Position numbers and translations under genes: made by a program | Shown here: positions 39,072-48,214 of the stretch, piece after piece | How positions within the stretch are numbered: position 1 is the first letter of the stretch | Layout of the letters: every line of letters starts with the position of its first letter | Notes under the pieces: generated by a model | The model's input: the letters and a program-made list of their open reading frames with translations, nothing else | Database searches by the model: none | What the model was told of the DNA's origin: nothing | Assembly (NCBI RefSeq): GCF_029964055.1 | Contig: NZ_CP124836.1 | Span: forward strand, 2,294,001 to 2,358,000 | DNA from: Arthrobacter sp. EM1 | GTDB lineage: Bacteria > Actinomycetota > Actinomycetes > Actinomycetales > Micrococcaceae | Length of the DNA: 64,000 nt | Direction: 5' to 3'

Positions 39072-40040
39072 TTAGACAGCAGTCGACAGGTGTCCGCGGA
39101 AAGTACGGCGGTAGGACTGCGGGCTGGTGTCAAGCACCTTGGCGAAGTGGTGCCGCAACAGCACCGAATGGCCGAAACCTGAGGCGCGGGCGATCTCGTC
39201 AATAGTGAGGTCAGTGGTCTCCAACAGCTCCTGGGCGCGGAGTACACGCTGGGAATTGAGCCAGGCAGCAGGGGTGGCGCCCGTTTCGGAACGAAACCGA
39301 CGGGCGAACGTCCGGGGTGACATATGGACGCGGGCGGCAAGTTCATTGACCGGATGCTCCTCCCCCAGATGGCGGAGCATCCATTGCAGCAATTCCTCCA
39401 TGGGCGCGGAGCCGCAGGCCGGTATTGGCCGGTCGATGAATTGGACCTGGCCCCCGTCCCGGTGCGGCGGCACCACCATGTCCCGGGCGATGGCCGCTGC
39501 GACGGCGGCCCCAAATTCCACCCGGACCAAATGCAGGCAGGCGTCGATACCTGCGGCCGTGCCGGCACTCGTGATGATTCGGCCGTCTTCGACGTAAAGG
39601 ACGTCCTCGTCGACCAAAACTGCAGGGTACTGTCCGGCGAGCTCCCGGGAAAAGTGCCAGTGGGTGGTGCAGCGGCGGCCGTCCAGCAGTCCAGCCCGGG
39701 CCAGCGCAAAAGCCCCGGAACAGATGGACATCACCCAGGCACCGCGGGCGTGCGCGGCACGGAGCGCCTCAAGGACGGGTTCGGGAAGGTCCCCGTCCCG
39801 GTCGTAGGGGGTCATGATCACGAGGTCCGCGTCCGCCGCGGCGTCGAGCCCGAAATCTATCCGCATGGACAGTCCTGACTTCATCGGGACATCGCCGGGT
39901 ACCGGAGTGCAGACCCGAAAATCAAAAACCGGCACGCCGGTTCCGCGCTCCGAGCGATCGACGCCAAACACTTCGAAGGCCGTCGCGAATTCGAAGATTG
40001 AAAAGCGCGGCACCACGATCATCGCCACTGAGTTGATCAT
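39072..40040 (-). CDS. GlxA-family transcriptional regulator (DJ-1/PfpI-AraC fusion)
   Basis: A 322-residue regulator. The N-terminal DJ-1/PfpI-like ligand domain (~1-190) carries the elbow ICSGAFALARAGLL with Cys at the nucleophile place. The C-terminal AraC domain (~215-320) has two helix-turn-helix motifs, ELAARVHMSPRTFARRF and TIDEIARASGFGHSVLLRHHF. The target genes are unknown. It is divergent from the small membrane-protein gene (82 bp between starts), which it may control. ATG 40040 is preferred over the adjacent TTG at 40043. Confidence 0.92.
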   Translation of the reverse strand: MINSVAMIVVPRFSIFEFATAFEVFGVDRSERGTGVPVFDFRVCTPVPGDVPMKSGLSMRIDFGLDAAADADLVIMTPYDRDGDLPEPVLEALRAAHARGAWVMSICSGAFALARAGLLDGRRCTTHWHFSRELAGQYPAVLVDEDVLYVEDGRIITSAGTAAGIDACLHLVRVEFGAAVAAAIARDMVVPPHRDGGQVQFIDRPIPACGSAPMEELLQWMLRHLGEEHPVNELAARVHMSPRTFARRFRSETGATPAAWLNSQRVLRAQELLETTDLTIDEIARASGFGHSVLLRHHFAKVLDTSPQSYRRTFRGHLSTAV

Positions 40041-40121
40041 CAAGCAAGCTTGGCAGAAATTATGTCTTTATGGGCATTTCTGCCACTTTGTTTGACCCCC
40101 GGACCGGCGAACCATGGAGCT

Positions 40122-40289
40122 ATGGAACTCGTCGGAATCACCGTCGTTATCCTAACCGTCGTTGGCATCGGCGCCACGGTCTCCGCACTGCGCAGGGACG
40201 GGCCGGGCCACAACCCGCCGGTCCGTTCGGACGACTACCGGTCCGCACGGGACCTGCCCAGCGTCAGCCATACCCTCCGGATCTTCTGA
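40122..40289 (+). CDS. Small single-pass membrane protein
   Basis: A 55-residue protein: an N-terminal membrane helix (residues 1-22, MELVGITVVILTVVGIGATV) followed by a polar tail ending LPSVSHTLRIF. GGAG lies 5 bases before ATG 40122, and a bidirectional terminator follows at once, so it has the marks of a real gene. No known function; it is divergent from the GlxA-like regulator. Confidence 0.65.
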   Translation: MELVGITVVILTVVGIGATVSALRRDGPGHNPPVRSDDYRSARDLPSVSHTLRIF

Positions 40290-40297
40290 GCCGGGCG

Positions 40298-40346
40298 AAA
40301 GGAGGCACCGCGGCCGGTCCACGGACCGGCAATGGGGCCTCCTTTT
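40298..40346. terminator. Bidirectional terminator between convergent genes
   Basis: A compound hairpin: outer arms AAAGGAGGC / GCCTCCTTT and inner arms GCCGGTCC / GGACCGGC with a 2-nt loop. T-run (TTTT) on the plus strand and, because of the A-run at 40298-40300, a T-run on the minus strand too. It separates the small membrane-protein gene from the broken SDR gene. Confidence 0.85.
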
Positions 40347-40347
40347 A

Positions 40348-41338
40348 TTAGCTCCGGCCGCCGTGGGCGGCTACGGAGAGTGGTTGCCATTCGTTCCAGG
40401 CAGCCAGCCGCGCTTCATAATCGGCCGTCACGATCCCCAGCGGCGCCTCGCCGAAGAAGATGCGCAACGGGGGCGCCTCAGAGTCGACCAGCGTCAGGAT
40501 GGCATCCCTCGTAGCCACGGGATCTCCCGGCGTTCCGCGGCGGCTGGGCCGATTGGCGGCCTGCTCCCGCACCGCGTCGTAGGCCGGCAGGGCGTTGGAG
40601 TGGCGCGCCGAGCTGCCGCCCCAATCCGTGGCGAAGCCGCCTGGCTCGATCAATGTCACTTTGATGCCGAAGCCTTCCACTTCCTGCGCGAGCGACTGGC
40701 TCAGACCCTCCAGCGCCCACTTGGAGGCGTGGTAGATGCCCACAGTGGGGAATGCCGAGACGCCGCCTACGGAGGACACCTGCAGGATGTGGCCGCTGCC
40801 CTGGCTCCGCAGGAACGGCAACGCAGCCTGGGTTACCCACAGCGCACCAAAAAGATTCGTCTCGATCTGGTCCCGGGCCTCTGACTCGCTTAGTTCCTCA
40901 ACCGTCCCGAACTGGCCGTAGCCGGCGTTATTGACCACAACGTCGAGCCGGCCGAAGTGCTGCTGTGCCTTGGACCTGGTGCACTGCTGCGACCGGACCG
41001 TAGATGGAGAATTCCACCGGGCCCACAAGGTCCGCCGGGGTCGTCTCAAGCACCGGTCGCATAAAGTCTTTTTGCGGCAGCGGACTGTACTGCAGGACCT
41101 CAATCGGGCCGAGTGCCTCGGTGGCGCGTTCCAGTGCCGTGGTGATCGATTCGGGATTACGGACATCTGCTGCGAAGCCCCGGGCTTCGATGCCGTCGCC
41201 GGCCAGCTCCGCGGCCAGGGCATCAACGTTTCCCTGGTGACGGGAAATCAGCGCGACAGCGAAGCCTTCCGCGCCAAAACGCCGCGCGACCGCCTTGCCG
41301 AGTCCGGAACCCGCTCCAATGATTGCGATAGTAGTCAT
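40348..41338 (-). pseudogene. Chimeric, frameshifted remnant of two short-chain dehydrogenase genes
   Basis: From ATG 41338 the frame encodes the first ~120 residues of one SDR subfamily (Rossmann GAGSGLGKAVARRF, then VLQYSPLPQKDFMRPVLETT), then becomes nonsense and stops at 40928. From about 40975 a different frame encodes the C-terminal two thirds of another SDR subfamily (FGRLDVVVNNAGYGQFG, catalytic Ser, YHASK, then VTLIEPGGFATDWGGSS) and runs to 40348. The two halves meet near 40965-40990 out of frame. The simplest reading is a deletion between two neighbouring SDR genes. Unless ribosomes shift frame, no full enzyme is made. Confidence 0.85.
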
Positions 41339-41449
41339 AGTGAGGCCAAGACCATCAGGTACCGACATATTCTTCAGTATGCTTAGTTTCTTCGTGCGGA
41401 CGGCACTGGCGGCGCTGGCCCGAGAGTTCCCAGTAGACTGTCTGAAGCC

Positions 41450-44400
41450 ATGACTTTTCATATTTCCTACCCCGCCGAGCTGCCCGTTTCCGAGCGCCGC
41501 GAGGACCTGATGGCGGCCATTGCGGCCAACCAGGTGACCATCATTGCCGGCGAGACCGGCTCAGGTAAGACGACCCAGATTCCCAAGATGTGCCTGGAGC
41601 TGGGCCTGGGCGAGAACGGCCTGATCGGTCACACCCAGCCGCGGCGGCTCGCGGCCCGCACCGTGGCCGAACGCATCGCAGAGGAACTCGGCGTGGAGAT
41701 CGGCCAGGAGGTCGGCTTCCAGGTCCGGTTCACGGGCGAGGTTGGCCGCAACACCAAGGTCAAGCTTATGACCGACGGCATTCTGCTGGCGGAGATCCGG
41801 CGCGACAAGCTGCTGCGGAAATACAACGCCATCATTATCGATGAAGCCCACGAGCGCAGCCTGAACATCGACTTCATCCTCGGCTACCTCAAGCGGATCC
41901 TGCCGCAGCGGCCGGATCTGAAGATCATCATCACCTCGGCCACCATCGACCCGCAGCGCTTCGCAAAGCACTTCGGCAGCGAGGACGTACCGGCGCCGAT
42001 CATCGAGGTCTCCGGTCGGACGTTCCCGGTCGAAATCCGCTACCGGCCGCTCTCCCAGCCGGCCGGCGGAGCCACCGGCGATGACGCGGACACGGCCTCC
42101 GACGATGAACTGGAGGAGGACCGTGACCCGTTGGACGCCGTCTGCGACGCCGTCGACGAACTCGCGCAGGAAGCCCCCGGCGACATCCTCATCTTTTTCT
42201 CCGGCGAGCGTGAAATCCGCGACGCCGCCGAGGCCCTCAACGGCAGGATCCAGTCCAACCGGAAGCTCGCCGGAACCGAGGTGCTCCCGCTCTTCGCCCG
42301 GCTGAGCCTGCAGGAACAGCACAAGGTCTTCCACCCCGGGGCCAAGCGCCGGATTGTGCTGGCCACCAACGTCGCTGAGACCTCCCTGACCGTCCCCGGC
42401 ATCAAATACGTCATCGACACCGGCACCGCCCGCATCTCCCGCTATTCGCACCGCACCAAGGTCCAGCGCCTGCCGATCGAGCGGGTATCCCAAGCCTCGG
42501 CAAACCAGCGTTCGGGGCGCTGCGGCCGTGTCTCGGACGGCATTGCCATCCGGCTGTACTCGGCGGAGGACTTTCAGTCCCGCCCGCCGTTCACCGATCC
42601 GGAAATCCTGCGCACCAACCTCGCCGCAGTCATCCTGCAGATGACCGCTATGGGAGTCGCCCGCGGGCCGAAGGATGTCGAAAACTTCCCGTTTGTGGAG
42701 CCGCCGGACTCCCGCGCCATCAACGACGGCGTCGCCCTCCTGCGCGAGCTCGGTGCCCTGAGCACAGCACGTGCGCCGGAGGAGACGGGTGAGCGCGCGG
42801 GCCGCCGGCTGCCGGCCGGTGCCGACGGGAGGAGCGGCGGGGCCCTGACCGCCGTCGGGCAGCAGCTTGCCCAGCTGCCGGTGGACCCGAGGCTCGGCCG
42901 GATGATCGTCGAGTCCGGCAAGCGCGGCTGCGTCCGCGAGGTCATGATCCTTGCCGCGGCCCTCACCATCCAGGATCCGCGCGAGCGCCCGACCGACAAG
43001 CAGCAGCTCGCTGCGGAGAAACACGCGCGGTTCCGGGATGAGAACTCGGACTTCACCGGGTTCCTGAATCTCTGGAACTATCTCCAGGAAAAGCAGCAGG
43101 AGCTCTCCTCCACCGCGTTCCGCCGGCTCTGCCGTGCCGAGTTCATCAACTACCTGCGTGTCCGCGAGTGGCAGGACCTCTTCGCCCAGCTGCGCCAGCT
43201 GGCCCGGCCGCTCGGCATCAGCCTGGACAACAAGCGCCTCGCCGATCCGGTGGGCAACCATGAGGGCATCCACATCAGCCTGCTCTCGGGCCTGCTGAGC
43301 CATGTTGGCATCCTTGACGAGCGCAAGCGCGAATACGCAGGCGCCCGCGGCAGCCGCTTCGCGATTTTCCCGGGATCGGCCTTGTTCAAGAAGTCCCCCA
43401 CCTTCGTGATGGCCGCTGAGCTGGTGGAGACGAGCAGGCTGTGGGCGCGGGTGGCCGCGAAGTTCGATCCCCTCTGGGTGGAGCAGGTAGCGCCGGACTT
43501 GGTCAAGCGCAGCTACAGCGAGCCGCATTGGTCCAAAAAGATGGGTTCGGTGATGGCCCATGAAAAGGTCACGCTGTACGGCGTGCCCATCATCCCGAGC
43601 CGCCGGATCAACTACGGCAAGGTGGACCCCGAGCTCTGCCGGGGGCTGTTCATCCGCCATGCCCTCGTCGAGGGTGACTGGCAGACCCACCACAAGTTCT
43701 TCCACCGCAACCGGGCCCTGCTGCACGAGGTCGAGGAGCTGGAGGCACGGATGCGGCGCCGGGACATCCTGGTGGACGACGAGACGCTCTTCGAGTTCTA
43801 CGACGCCCGGATCGGCAAGGACGTTGTCTCCGAGCGGCACTTCGACAAGTGGTGGAAGGACGCGCGGCAGCAGGACCCGGCGCTGCTCGATTTCGACCAG
43901 GCGTTGCTGATCAGTGAGGACGCAGATGCCCTGGATGACTCGGCCTACCCGAAGACCCTGCTGCACAAGGGCTTTGAGCTGCCGCTGAGCTATGAGTTCC
44001 ATCCCGTCGCCCCCGGGTCGCCGCCCAACCCGTCCGACGGCGTCACCGCCGAGGTGCCCGTGCTGTTCCTGAACCAGCTGGACGACGCGGCGTTCCGCTG
44101 GCTCATTCCGGGCCAGCGCGTGGAGCTGGTCACCGCCCTGATCAAGTCGCTGCCCAAGCAGGTGCGTAAGAACTTCGTGCCGGCACCGGACGTCGCCCGG
44201 CAGGCCGTCGCAGCCCTCGAGGCGGACTTCGATCCGGCCGCCGACGAGCTGGAGGCCTCCCTCGAGCTGGTCCTGCGCCGGATCCGCGGCCAGGTCATCC
44301 CGCCGCATTCCTGGAGCTGGGACGCTGTTCCCCCGCACCTGCGGGTCAGCTTCCGAGTGGTGGATTCCGGCGGAAAGATACTTGAGGAAGGCAAGGACCT

Positions 44401-45478
44401 TTCAGTGCTGCAGGATCGGCTGGCACCGGCTACCCGCCGCGCCATCGCGGAGTCGCTGGGCGCCACGCCCGCAACAACGGCGCCGCGGTCCGGCATTATG
44501 GGCCACGGCACGTCCAAGAACTCGGTGGCCCGCACCGGGACAGCGCAGGCTGCCGGCACGGCGTCTACAACTGCGGCCTCCGGGGAGGCCGCAGCCTCGA
44601 CCGGTTTCGCCGAGAAGGCGGCACTGACCTCCTGGTCCTTCGGAACAGTGCAGCGCGAGGTCCGGGGCACCGTGAAGGGCCACACCGTCACCGGCTACCC
44701 TGCGCTCGTGGATGAGGGAGCGTCGGTGGCGCTCCGGCTTTTCCAGACCAGCTCCGAACAAGAGCAGGCCATGCGCGGCGGCGTCATCCGCCTGCTCGCA
44801 CTGAGGGTGCCGCCGCCGGACCGCTACGTCCTGGAACACCTGAACAACGCGGAAAAGCTGACGTTCAGCCAAAACCCGCACGGCTCCGTGACGGCATTGA
44901 TTGCCGACTGCGCCCTCGCCGCCATCGACAAGCTCACCCCTGCCGCTCTGCCGTGGGACGAAGGATCGTTCAACGCCCTGTACGAGAAAGTCCGGGCGGA
45001 CCTCATCGATACGGTCTTTACGGTTACCGCCGTCGTGGAGCGGATTCTCGCCAGCACCCGGCGGATCGAGCGGGCGCTCAAAGGCACAACGAGCCTGGCC
45101 CTGATCAGCGCACTCAACGACATCAAGAGCCAGCTGGAGCAGCTTGTGTTTCCCGGTTTTGTGGCACGCACCGGCTACAGCCAGCTCAGCCAGCTGCCGC
45201 GCTACCTCGCGGCGATCGAGAAGCGCCTCGAGAAACTCCCAACGAACGTCGCGCGGGACGCCCAGCACATGGCCGCCGTCCAGGCACTGGAGGACGACTA
45301 CGACGACGCCGCGTCGGCACTGCTGCCGGGCAGGCGGGCCGGGACCGAGTTAACCCAGGTCCGCTGGATGATCGAGGAGCTCCGGGTGAGCCTCTTCGCC
45401 GTCGAGCTGGGGACAGCCTATTCCGTCTCGGAAAAGCGGATCCGCGCTGTGCTCAACAAGGCGCTGGCACCTGCCTGA
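41450..45478 (+). CDS. hrpA: ATP-dependent RNA helicase HrpA (DEAH box)
   Basis: A 1342-residue DEAH-box helicase. Walker A is GETGSGKTT, motif II is DEAH (IIIDEAHERSLN), motif III is SAT, and motif VI is QRSGRCGR. Helicase-associated and OB-fold domains follow, with the long C-terminal HrpA-specific DUF3418 region (~750-1340). An Ala/Thr-rich low-complexity stretch lies at ~1005-1050. Full length for the family; in E. coli HrpA resolves stalled ribosomes. Convergent with the HIT gene. Confidence 0.96.
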   Translation: MTFHISYPAELPVSERREDLMAAIAANQVTIIAGETGSGKTTQIPKMCLELGLGENGLIGHTQPRRLAARTVAERIAEELGVEIGQEVGFQVRFTGEVGRNTKVKLMTDGILLAEIRRDKLLRKYNAIIIDEAHERSLNIDFILGYLKRILPQRPDLKIIITSATIDPQRFAKHFGSEDVPAPIIEVSGRTFPVEIRYRPLSQPAGGATGDDADTASDDELEEDRDPLDAVCDAVDELAQEAPGDILIFFSGEREIRDAAEALNGRIQSNRKLAGTEVLPLFARLSLQEQHKVFHPGAKRRIVLATNVAETSLTVPGIKYVIDTGTARISRYSHRTKVQRLPIERVSQASANQRSGRCGRVSDGIAIRLYSAEDFQSRPPFTDPEILRTNLAAVILQMTAMGVARGPKDVENFPFVEPPDSRAINDGVALLRELGALSTARAPEETGERAGRRLPAGADGRSGGALTAVGQQLAQLPVDPRLGRMIVESGKRGCVREVMILAAALTIQDPRERPTDKQQLAAEKHARFRDENSDFTGFLNLWNYLQEKQQELSSTAFRRLCRAEFINYLRVREWQDLFAQLRQLARPLGISLDNKRLADPVGNHEGIHISLLSGLLSHVGILDERKREYAGARGSRFAIFPGSALFKKSPTFVMAAELVETSRLWARVAAKFDPLWVEQVAPDLVKRSYSEPHWSKKMGSVMAHEKVTLYGVPIIPSRRINYGKVDPELCRGLFIRHALVEGDWQTHHKFFHRNRALLHEVEELEARMRRRDILVDDETLFEFYDARIGKDVVSERHFDKWWKDARQQDPALLDFDQALLISEDADALDDSAYPKTLLHKGFELPLSYEFHPVAPGSPPNPSDGVTAEVPVLFLNQLDDAAFRWLIPGQRVELVTALIKSLPKQVRKNFVPAPDVARQAVAALEADFDPAADELEASLELVLRRIRGQVIPPHSWSWDAVPPHLRVSFRVVDSGGKILEEGKDLSVLQDRLAPATRRAIAESLGATPATTAPRSGIMGHGTSKNSVARTGTAQAAGTASTTAASGEAAASTGFAEKAALTSWSFGTVQREVRGTVKGHTVTGYPALVDEGASVALRLFQTSSEQEQAMRGGVIRLLALRVPPPDRYVLEHLNNAEKLTFSQNPHGSVTALIADCALAAIDKLTPAALPWDEGSFNALYEKVRADLIDTVFTVTAVVERILASTRRIERALKGTTSLALISALNDIKSQLEQLVFPGFVARTGYSQLSQLPRYLAAIEKRLEKLPTNVARDAQHMAAVQALEDDYDDAASALLPGRRAGTELTQVRWMIEELRVSLFAVELGTAYSVSEKRIRAVLNKALAPA

Positions 45479-45511
45479 CGCCCCGTTAGGGCCGTCAGGC
45501 CGGTGCCAGCG
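45462..45511. terminator. Long hairpin overlapping the hrpA stop codon
   Basis: Two 19-nt arms (45462-45480 and 45493-45511) pair with a single mismatch around a 12-nt loop. The left arm includes the last hrpA codons and the TGA stop. No T-run follows. It sits between convergent genes and may stop transcription from both sides or protect mRNA ends. Confidence 0.55.
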
Positions 45512-45529
45512 GCTCCGAGCGGCGACGCC

Positions 45530-45958
45530 TCAGGCGTCCGGAACGTGCGCCGAGTGTCCGGCTTTCCGGAGCCCTTCGCGGAGCTTTTCGGCGTTGGCGT
45601 CCAGCCGGGTCGGATCGGGATTCTGGTCCACCGAGCCAAAGTCGAAGTCCGCCATGGTGCGGGACGGCCACACATGGACATGGAGGTGGTTGACCTCGTA
45701 GCCGGCCACAATCAGGCCGGCGCGTGCCGCGTCGAACACCCCGACCTGGACTGCCCCGATCGTCTGGGCCACCTGCATCACGCGGGCCAGCATTTCAGCG
45801 GGCGCATCGGTCCAGCGGTCCACCTCCGCGGTTGGCACCACAAGGGTGTGTCCGTCGGCGAGCGGGCCTACCGTAAGGAAGGCCACAACGTCGTCCTCGC
45901 GCCAGACGAAGCGGCCGGGGATCTCGCCGTTGATGATCCTGGTGAAGAGAGTGCTCAT
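45530..45958 (-). CDS. HIT family nucleotide hydrolase
   Basis: A 142-residue histidine-triad protein. Active site is H-L-H-V-H-V-W-P (near residue 95), with the N-terminal block LFTRIINGEIPGRFVW and DGHTLVVPTAEV typical of the Hint/HINT branch that cleaves nucleoside phosphoramidates or dinucleotides. Its ATG overlaps the stop of the alcohol dehydrogenase gene by 4 nt, so the two are one transcript. Confidence 0.93.
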   Translation of the reverse strand: MSTLFTRIINGEIPGRFVWREDDVVAFLTVGPLADGHTLVVPTAEVDRWTDAPAEMLARVMQVAQTIGAVQVGVFDAARAGLIVAGYEVNHLHVHVWPSRTMADFDFGSVDQNPDPTRLDANAEKLREGLRKAGHSAHVPDA

Positions 45959-47127
45959 GCGTCTGCCCTTTCCGAGGGTGTTCCGAGGGTACTGGTGTCC
46001 AGGACAAAACGGTACTTCACGTCTCCGGCCACCATGCGGTCGTAGGCCGCATTGAGCTGGTCGGCGCGGACCACCTCAATGTCGGAGGTGACACCGTGCT
46101 CGGCGCAGAAGTCCAGCATTTCCTGGGTCTCGGCGATGCCGCCGATCAGTGAGCCTGCGTACGCGATCCGACGGCGGATCAATGCGCCCGGGTTCACCGG
46201 TGGCATCTCCTCGGAGGGCAGCCCCAGCTGGAAGAGCGCCCCGTTCACGCGCAGGGTCCGGAAGTACGGGTTGAGGTCATGCGGCGCGGCGACGGTGTCG
46301 ATGATGACGTCGATGCTGCGGTTCGCGGCGTCCATCGCGGCCTCGTCGCGGGACAGGATGACGTCATCGGCGCCGAGTTCGCGGGCGGCGGCGACCTTGG
46401 ACTCCGAGGTGGTGAAGACCTTCACTTCGGCGCCCATGGCCTTGGCGAGCTTCACAGCCATGTGACCCAGTCCGCCGAGGCCAACGACGCCGACAACGTC
46501 CCCCGCCTCGAGGCCGAAGTGGCGCAGCGGGGAATAGGTGGTGATGCCTGCACACAGCAGCGGGGCCGCGGCAGCCGGATCAAGGCCGTCCGGGATATGC
46601 AGGACGTAGCGGCGGTCCACAACCACAGAGGTGGCGTAGCCGCCCTGGGTGATGGCGTCCCCGTTGCGGCGGTCCTGCGCGCCGTAGGTCCCGGTCATGC
46701 CGTCTTCGCAGTACTGCTCCAGGCCGTCACGGCAGCTCTCGCATTCACGGCAGGAATCAACCAGGCACCCGACGCCCACCCGCTCGCCGAGGCTGAACTC
46801 GTCGACTGCGGAGCCGACACGGCTGACCCGGCCCACGATTTCGTGGCCGGGAACCAGCGGATAGTTCTGGGTTCCCCATTCGCCCCGTGTGGCATGGACG
46901 TCCGAATGGCAGAGTCCGCAGAACTCGATGGCGATTTCGACGTCGTCGTCCTTCGGCGCGCGGCGCGCAACCGTCAAGGGAACCAACCCGCTGTCGCTGG
47001 CGGTAGCGCCGTAAGCGGCGGCGAGGCTCGGGCCCGGGGTGAGGGTGTCCGTGCTGTCGGTAGTGCCCGCGGTCAGATCGGGAAGCGGCTTGGCAAGGGG
47101 CGGCGGTACGGGGCGTCCAGGTGTCAT
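45955..47127 (-). CDS. Zinc-dependent NAD(P) alcohol dehydrogenase (YahK/CAD-like)
   Basis: A 390-residue medium-chain dehydrogenase. Catalytic zinc ligands lie in FCGLCHSDVH and GHEIVG; structural zinc ligands in CRECESCRDGLEQYC; the Rossmann loop is GLGGLGHMAVKLAKAMGA. This pattern fits broad-range aldehyde reductases such as YahK and cinnamyl-alcohol dehydrogenases. A ~45-residue Pro/Thr-rich N-terminal extension precedes the catalytic domain; no better internal start is visible. Overlaps the HIT gene by 4 nt. Confidence 0.93.
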   Translation of the reverse strand: MTPGRPVPPPLAKPLPDLTAGTTDSTDTLTPGPSLAAAYGATASDSGLVPLTVARRAPKDDDVEIAIEFCGLCHSDVHATRGEWGTQNYPLVPGHEIVGRVSRVGSAVDEFSLGERVGVGCLVDSCRECESCRDGLEQYCEDGMTGTYGAQDRRNGDAITQGGYATSVVVDRRYVLHIPDGLDPAAAAPLLCAGITTYSPLRHFGLEAGDVVGVVGLGGLGHMAVKLAKAMGAEVKVFTTSESKVAAARELGADDVILSRDEAAMDAANRSIDVIIDTVAAPHDLNPYFRTLRVNGALFQLGLPSEEMPPVNPGALIRRRIAYAGSLIGGIAETQEMLDFCAEHGVTSDIEVVRADQLNAAYDRMVAGDVKYRFVLDTSTLGTPSERADA

Positions 47128-47226
47128 AGTTTGACGCTACCCGCGGGAGCGGCCGCTATGCCACTCGCCGCGGGAAGTCGGCGGTACCGCCCGCCGCCGC
47201 CCGGACGTCTGTTCAGCAAGGAAATG

Positions 47227-47613
47227 CTAGTTCAGCGACAGGACAAGGTAGAGGAGTGCGAGGACCAGTACTGTCGGGGTCATAGTGAGTCGTTCGGGTT
47301 TACTGCGCGAGATCCCATTCATCACAACGCCCAGGGCGAAGTATGCCGTCAGCGCCCAGGCGGCGGCCGCGGTCACGTCGTCGTTGATCACCGGCGGGGC
47401 GAGCCCGGCCTTTGCCAACGCCGTATAGGCAAACAGGCCATAGAGGACAACGGACACGGCGCTCCCTATCCTGAGTTTGGCCGGGAGGACGGTGTGGTAT
47501 CCGCCCCACGCCATCCTGCCGAGCGGAGCTCCGCAGATGAGTGCAAGCTGAAAAATCCCGAGGCCGGCCAGGATTACGCACGCGGCTAACGCGGCGAGCT
47601 GATCTACCGTCAC
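47227..47613 (-). CDS. Four-helix membrane protein of unknown function
   Basis: A 128-residue protein with four hydrophobic helices (ALAACVILAGLGIFQLALICG, VSVVLYGLFAYTALA, WALTAYFALGVVMNGI, PTVLVLALLYLVLSL). Its GTG start overlaps the MarR stop by 4 nt (GTGA), so it is co-expressed with, and probably controlled by, that regulator. No enzyme motif; transport or stress sensing are guesses I do not make. Confidence 0.8.
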   Translation of the reverse strand: MTVDQLAALAACVILAGLGIFQLALICGAPLGRMAWGGYHTVLPAKLRIGSAVSVVLYGLFAYTALAKAGLAPPVINDDVTAAAAWALTAYFALGVVMNGISRSKPERLTMTPTVLVLALLYLVLSLN

Positions 47614-48116
47614 AACGAACCCCCGCTCGGGTCCGGTGCCGGGACCTCCCGGCCCGGCCGCCGGGCTTCTTCGGGCCGGAGGACGCGCAGGGCATTTTCG
47701 ATAATCCGGTCGAGCTGTTGAACCAATGCTTCTTCATCCACGCCCGCATCGACTCCGTCCTGATGGGTTTCGAGACCCTGCCACGCGCTCGCCAGCAGCG
47801 CGGTTCCCTTGGGCGACAACGAGATCGTGTTTGCCCGGGCGTCCCGTGGGTCCGGTCGCACGATGACCAGATCGTCGCCGATCAGCCGTCCCAGCCGCTG
47901 CGTGATGGAAGCCCGGGAGACGTCGAGGGCGTCCGCGATCTGCCGTTGAGCCTGGGGCCCGGAGGTGCCGAGGGTGAGGAGGACCAGGAAACCCGAGTAG
48001 CCGATTCCGTGATGTTCCAGAAGGTAGCGGTCTGCTATCCGGTCCACCAGGGCCGTAGCACGGTGGAGCTTGAAGACTGCACTGCCGACGATGTCCTGAT
48101 GTTCGCTGTTAGTCAT
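47610..48116 (-). CDS. MarR-family transcriptional regulator
   Basis: A 168-residue winged-helix repressor type protein: helix-turn-helix in QRQIADALDVSRASITQRLGRLIGDDLV, wing in VIVRPDPRDARANTISLSPKG, and a Pro/Arg-rich C-terminal tail. A perfect 10-bp palindrome lies 9 bp before its ATG, so self-regulation is likely. Co-translated with the downstream four-helix membrane protein. Confidence 0.93.
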   Translation of the reverse strand: MTNSEHQDIVGSAVFKLHRATALVDRIADRYLLEHHGIGYSGFLVLLTLGTSGPQAQRQIADALDVSRASITQRLGRLIGDDLVIVRPDPRDARANTISLSPKGTALLASAWQGLETHQDGVDAGVDEEALVQQLDRIIENALRVLRPEEARRPGREVPAPDPSGGSL

Positions 48117-48125
48117 TTCGTTAAG

Positions 48126-48135
48126 TAGTTAACTA
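48126..48135. promoter_or_regulatory. Probable operator of the MarR regulator
   Basis: Perfect palindrome TAGTTAACTA 9-19 bp upstream of the marR-type start codon, in an AT-rich island within otherwise GC-rich DNA. MarR proteins often bind TTAGTTAACTA-like palindromes. No clear ribosome-binding site lies between it and the ATG, so the mRNA may be nearly leaderless. Confidence 0.6.
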
Positions 48136-48214
48136 AATGACCCAGGGATTGTCAAGGGGTGGGCACCACGGCAAGAGCCACAGCCCGGGCCGGGGCGGGA
48201 ATACGAACGAATGG

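Noticed and set aside
41561-44338. 925-codon minus-strand open frame
   Set aside because: Antisense to hrpA, which has all DEAH-helicase motifs. A codon-bias shadow.
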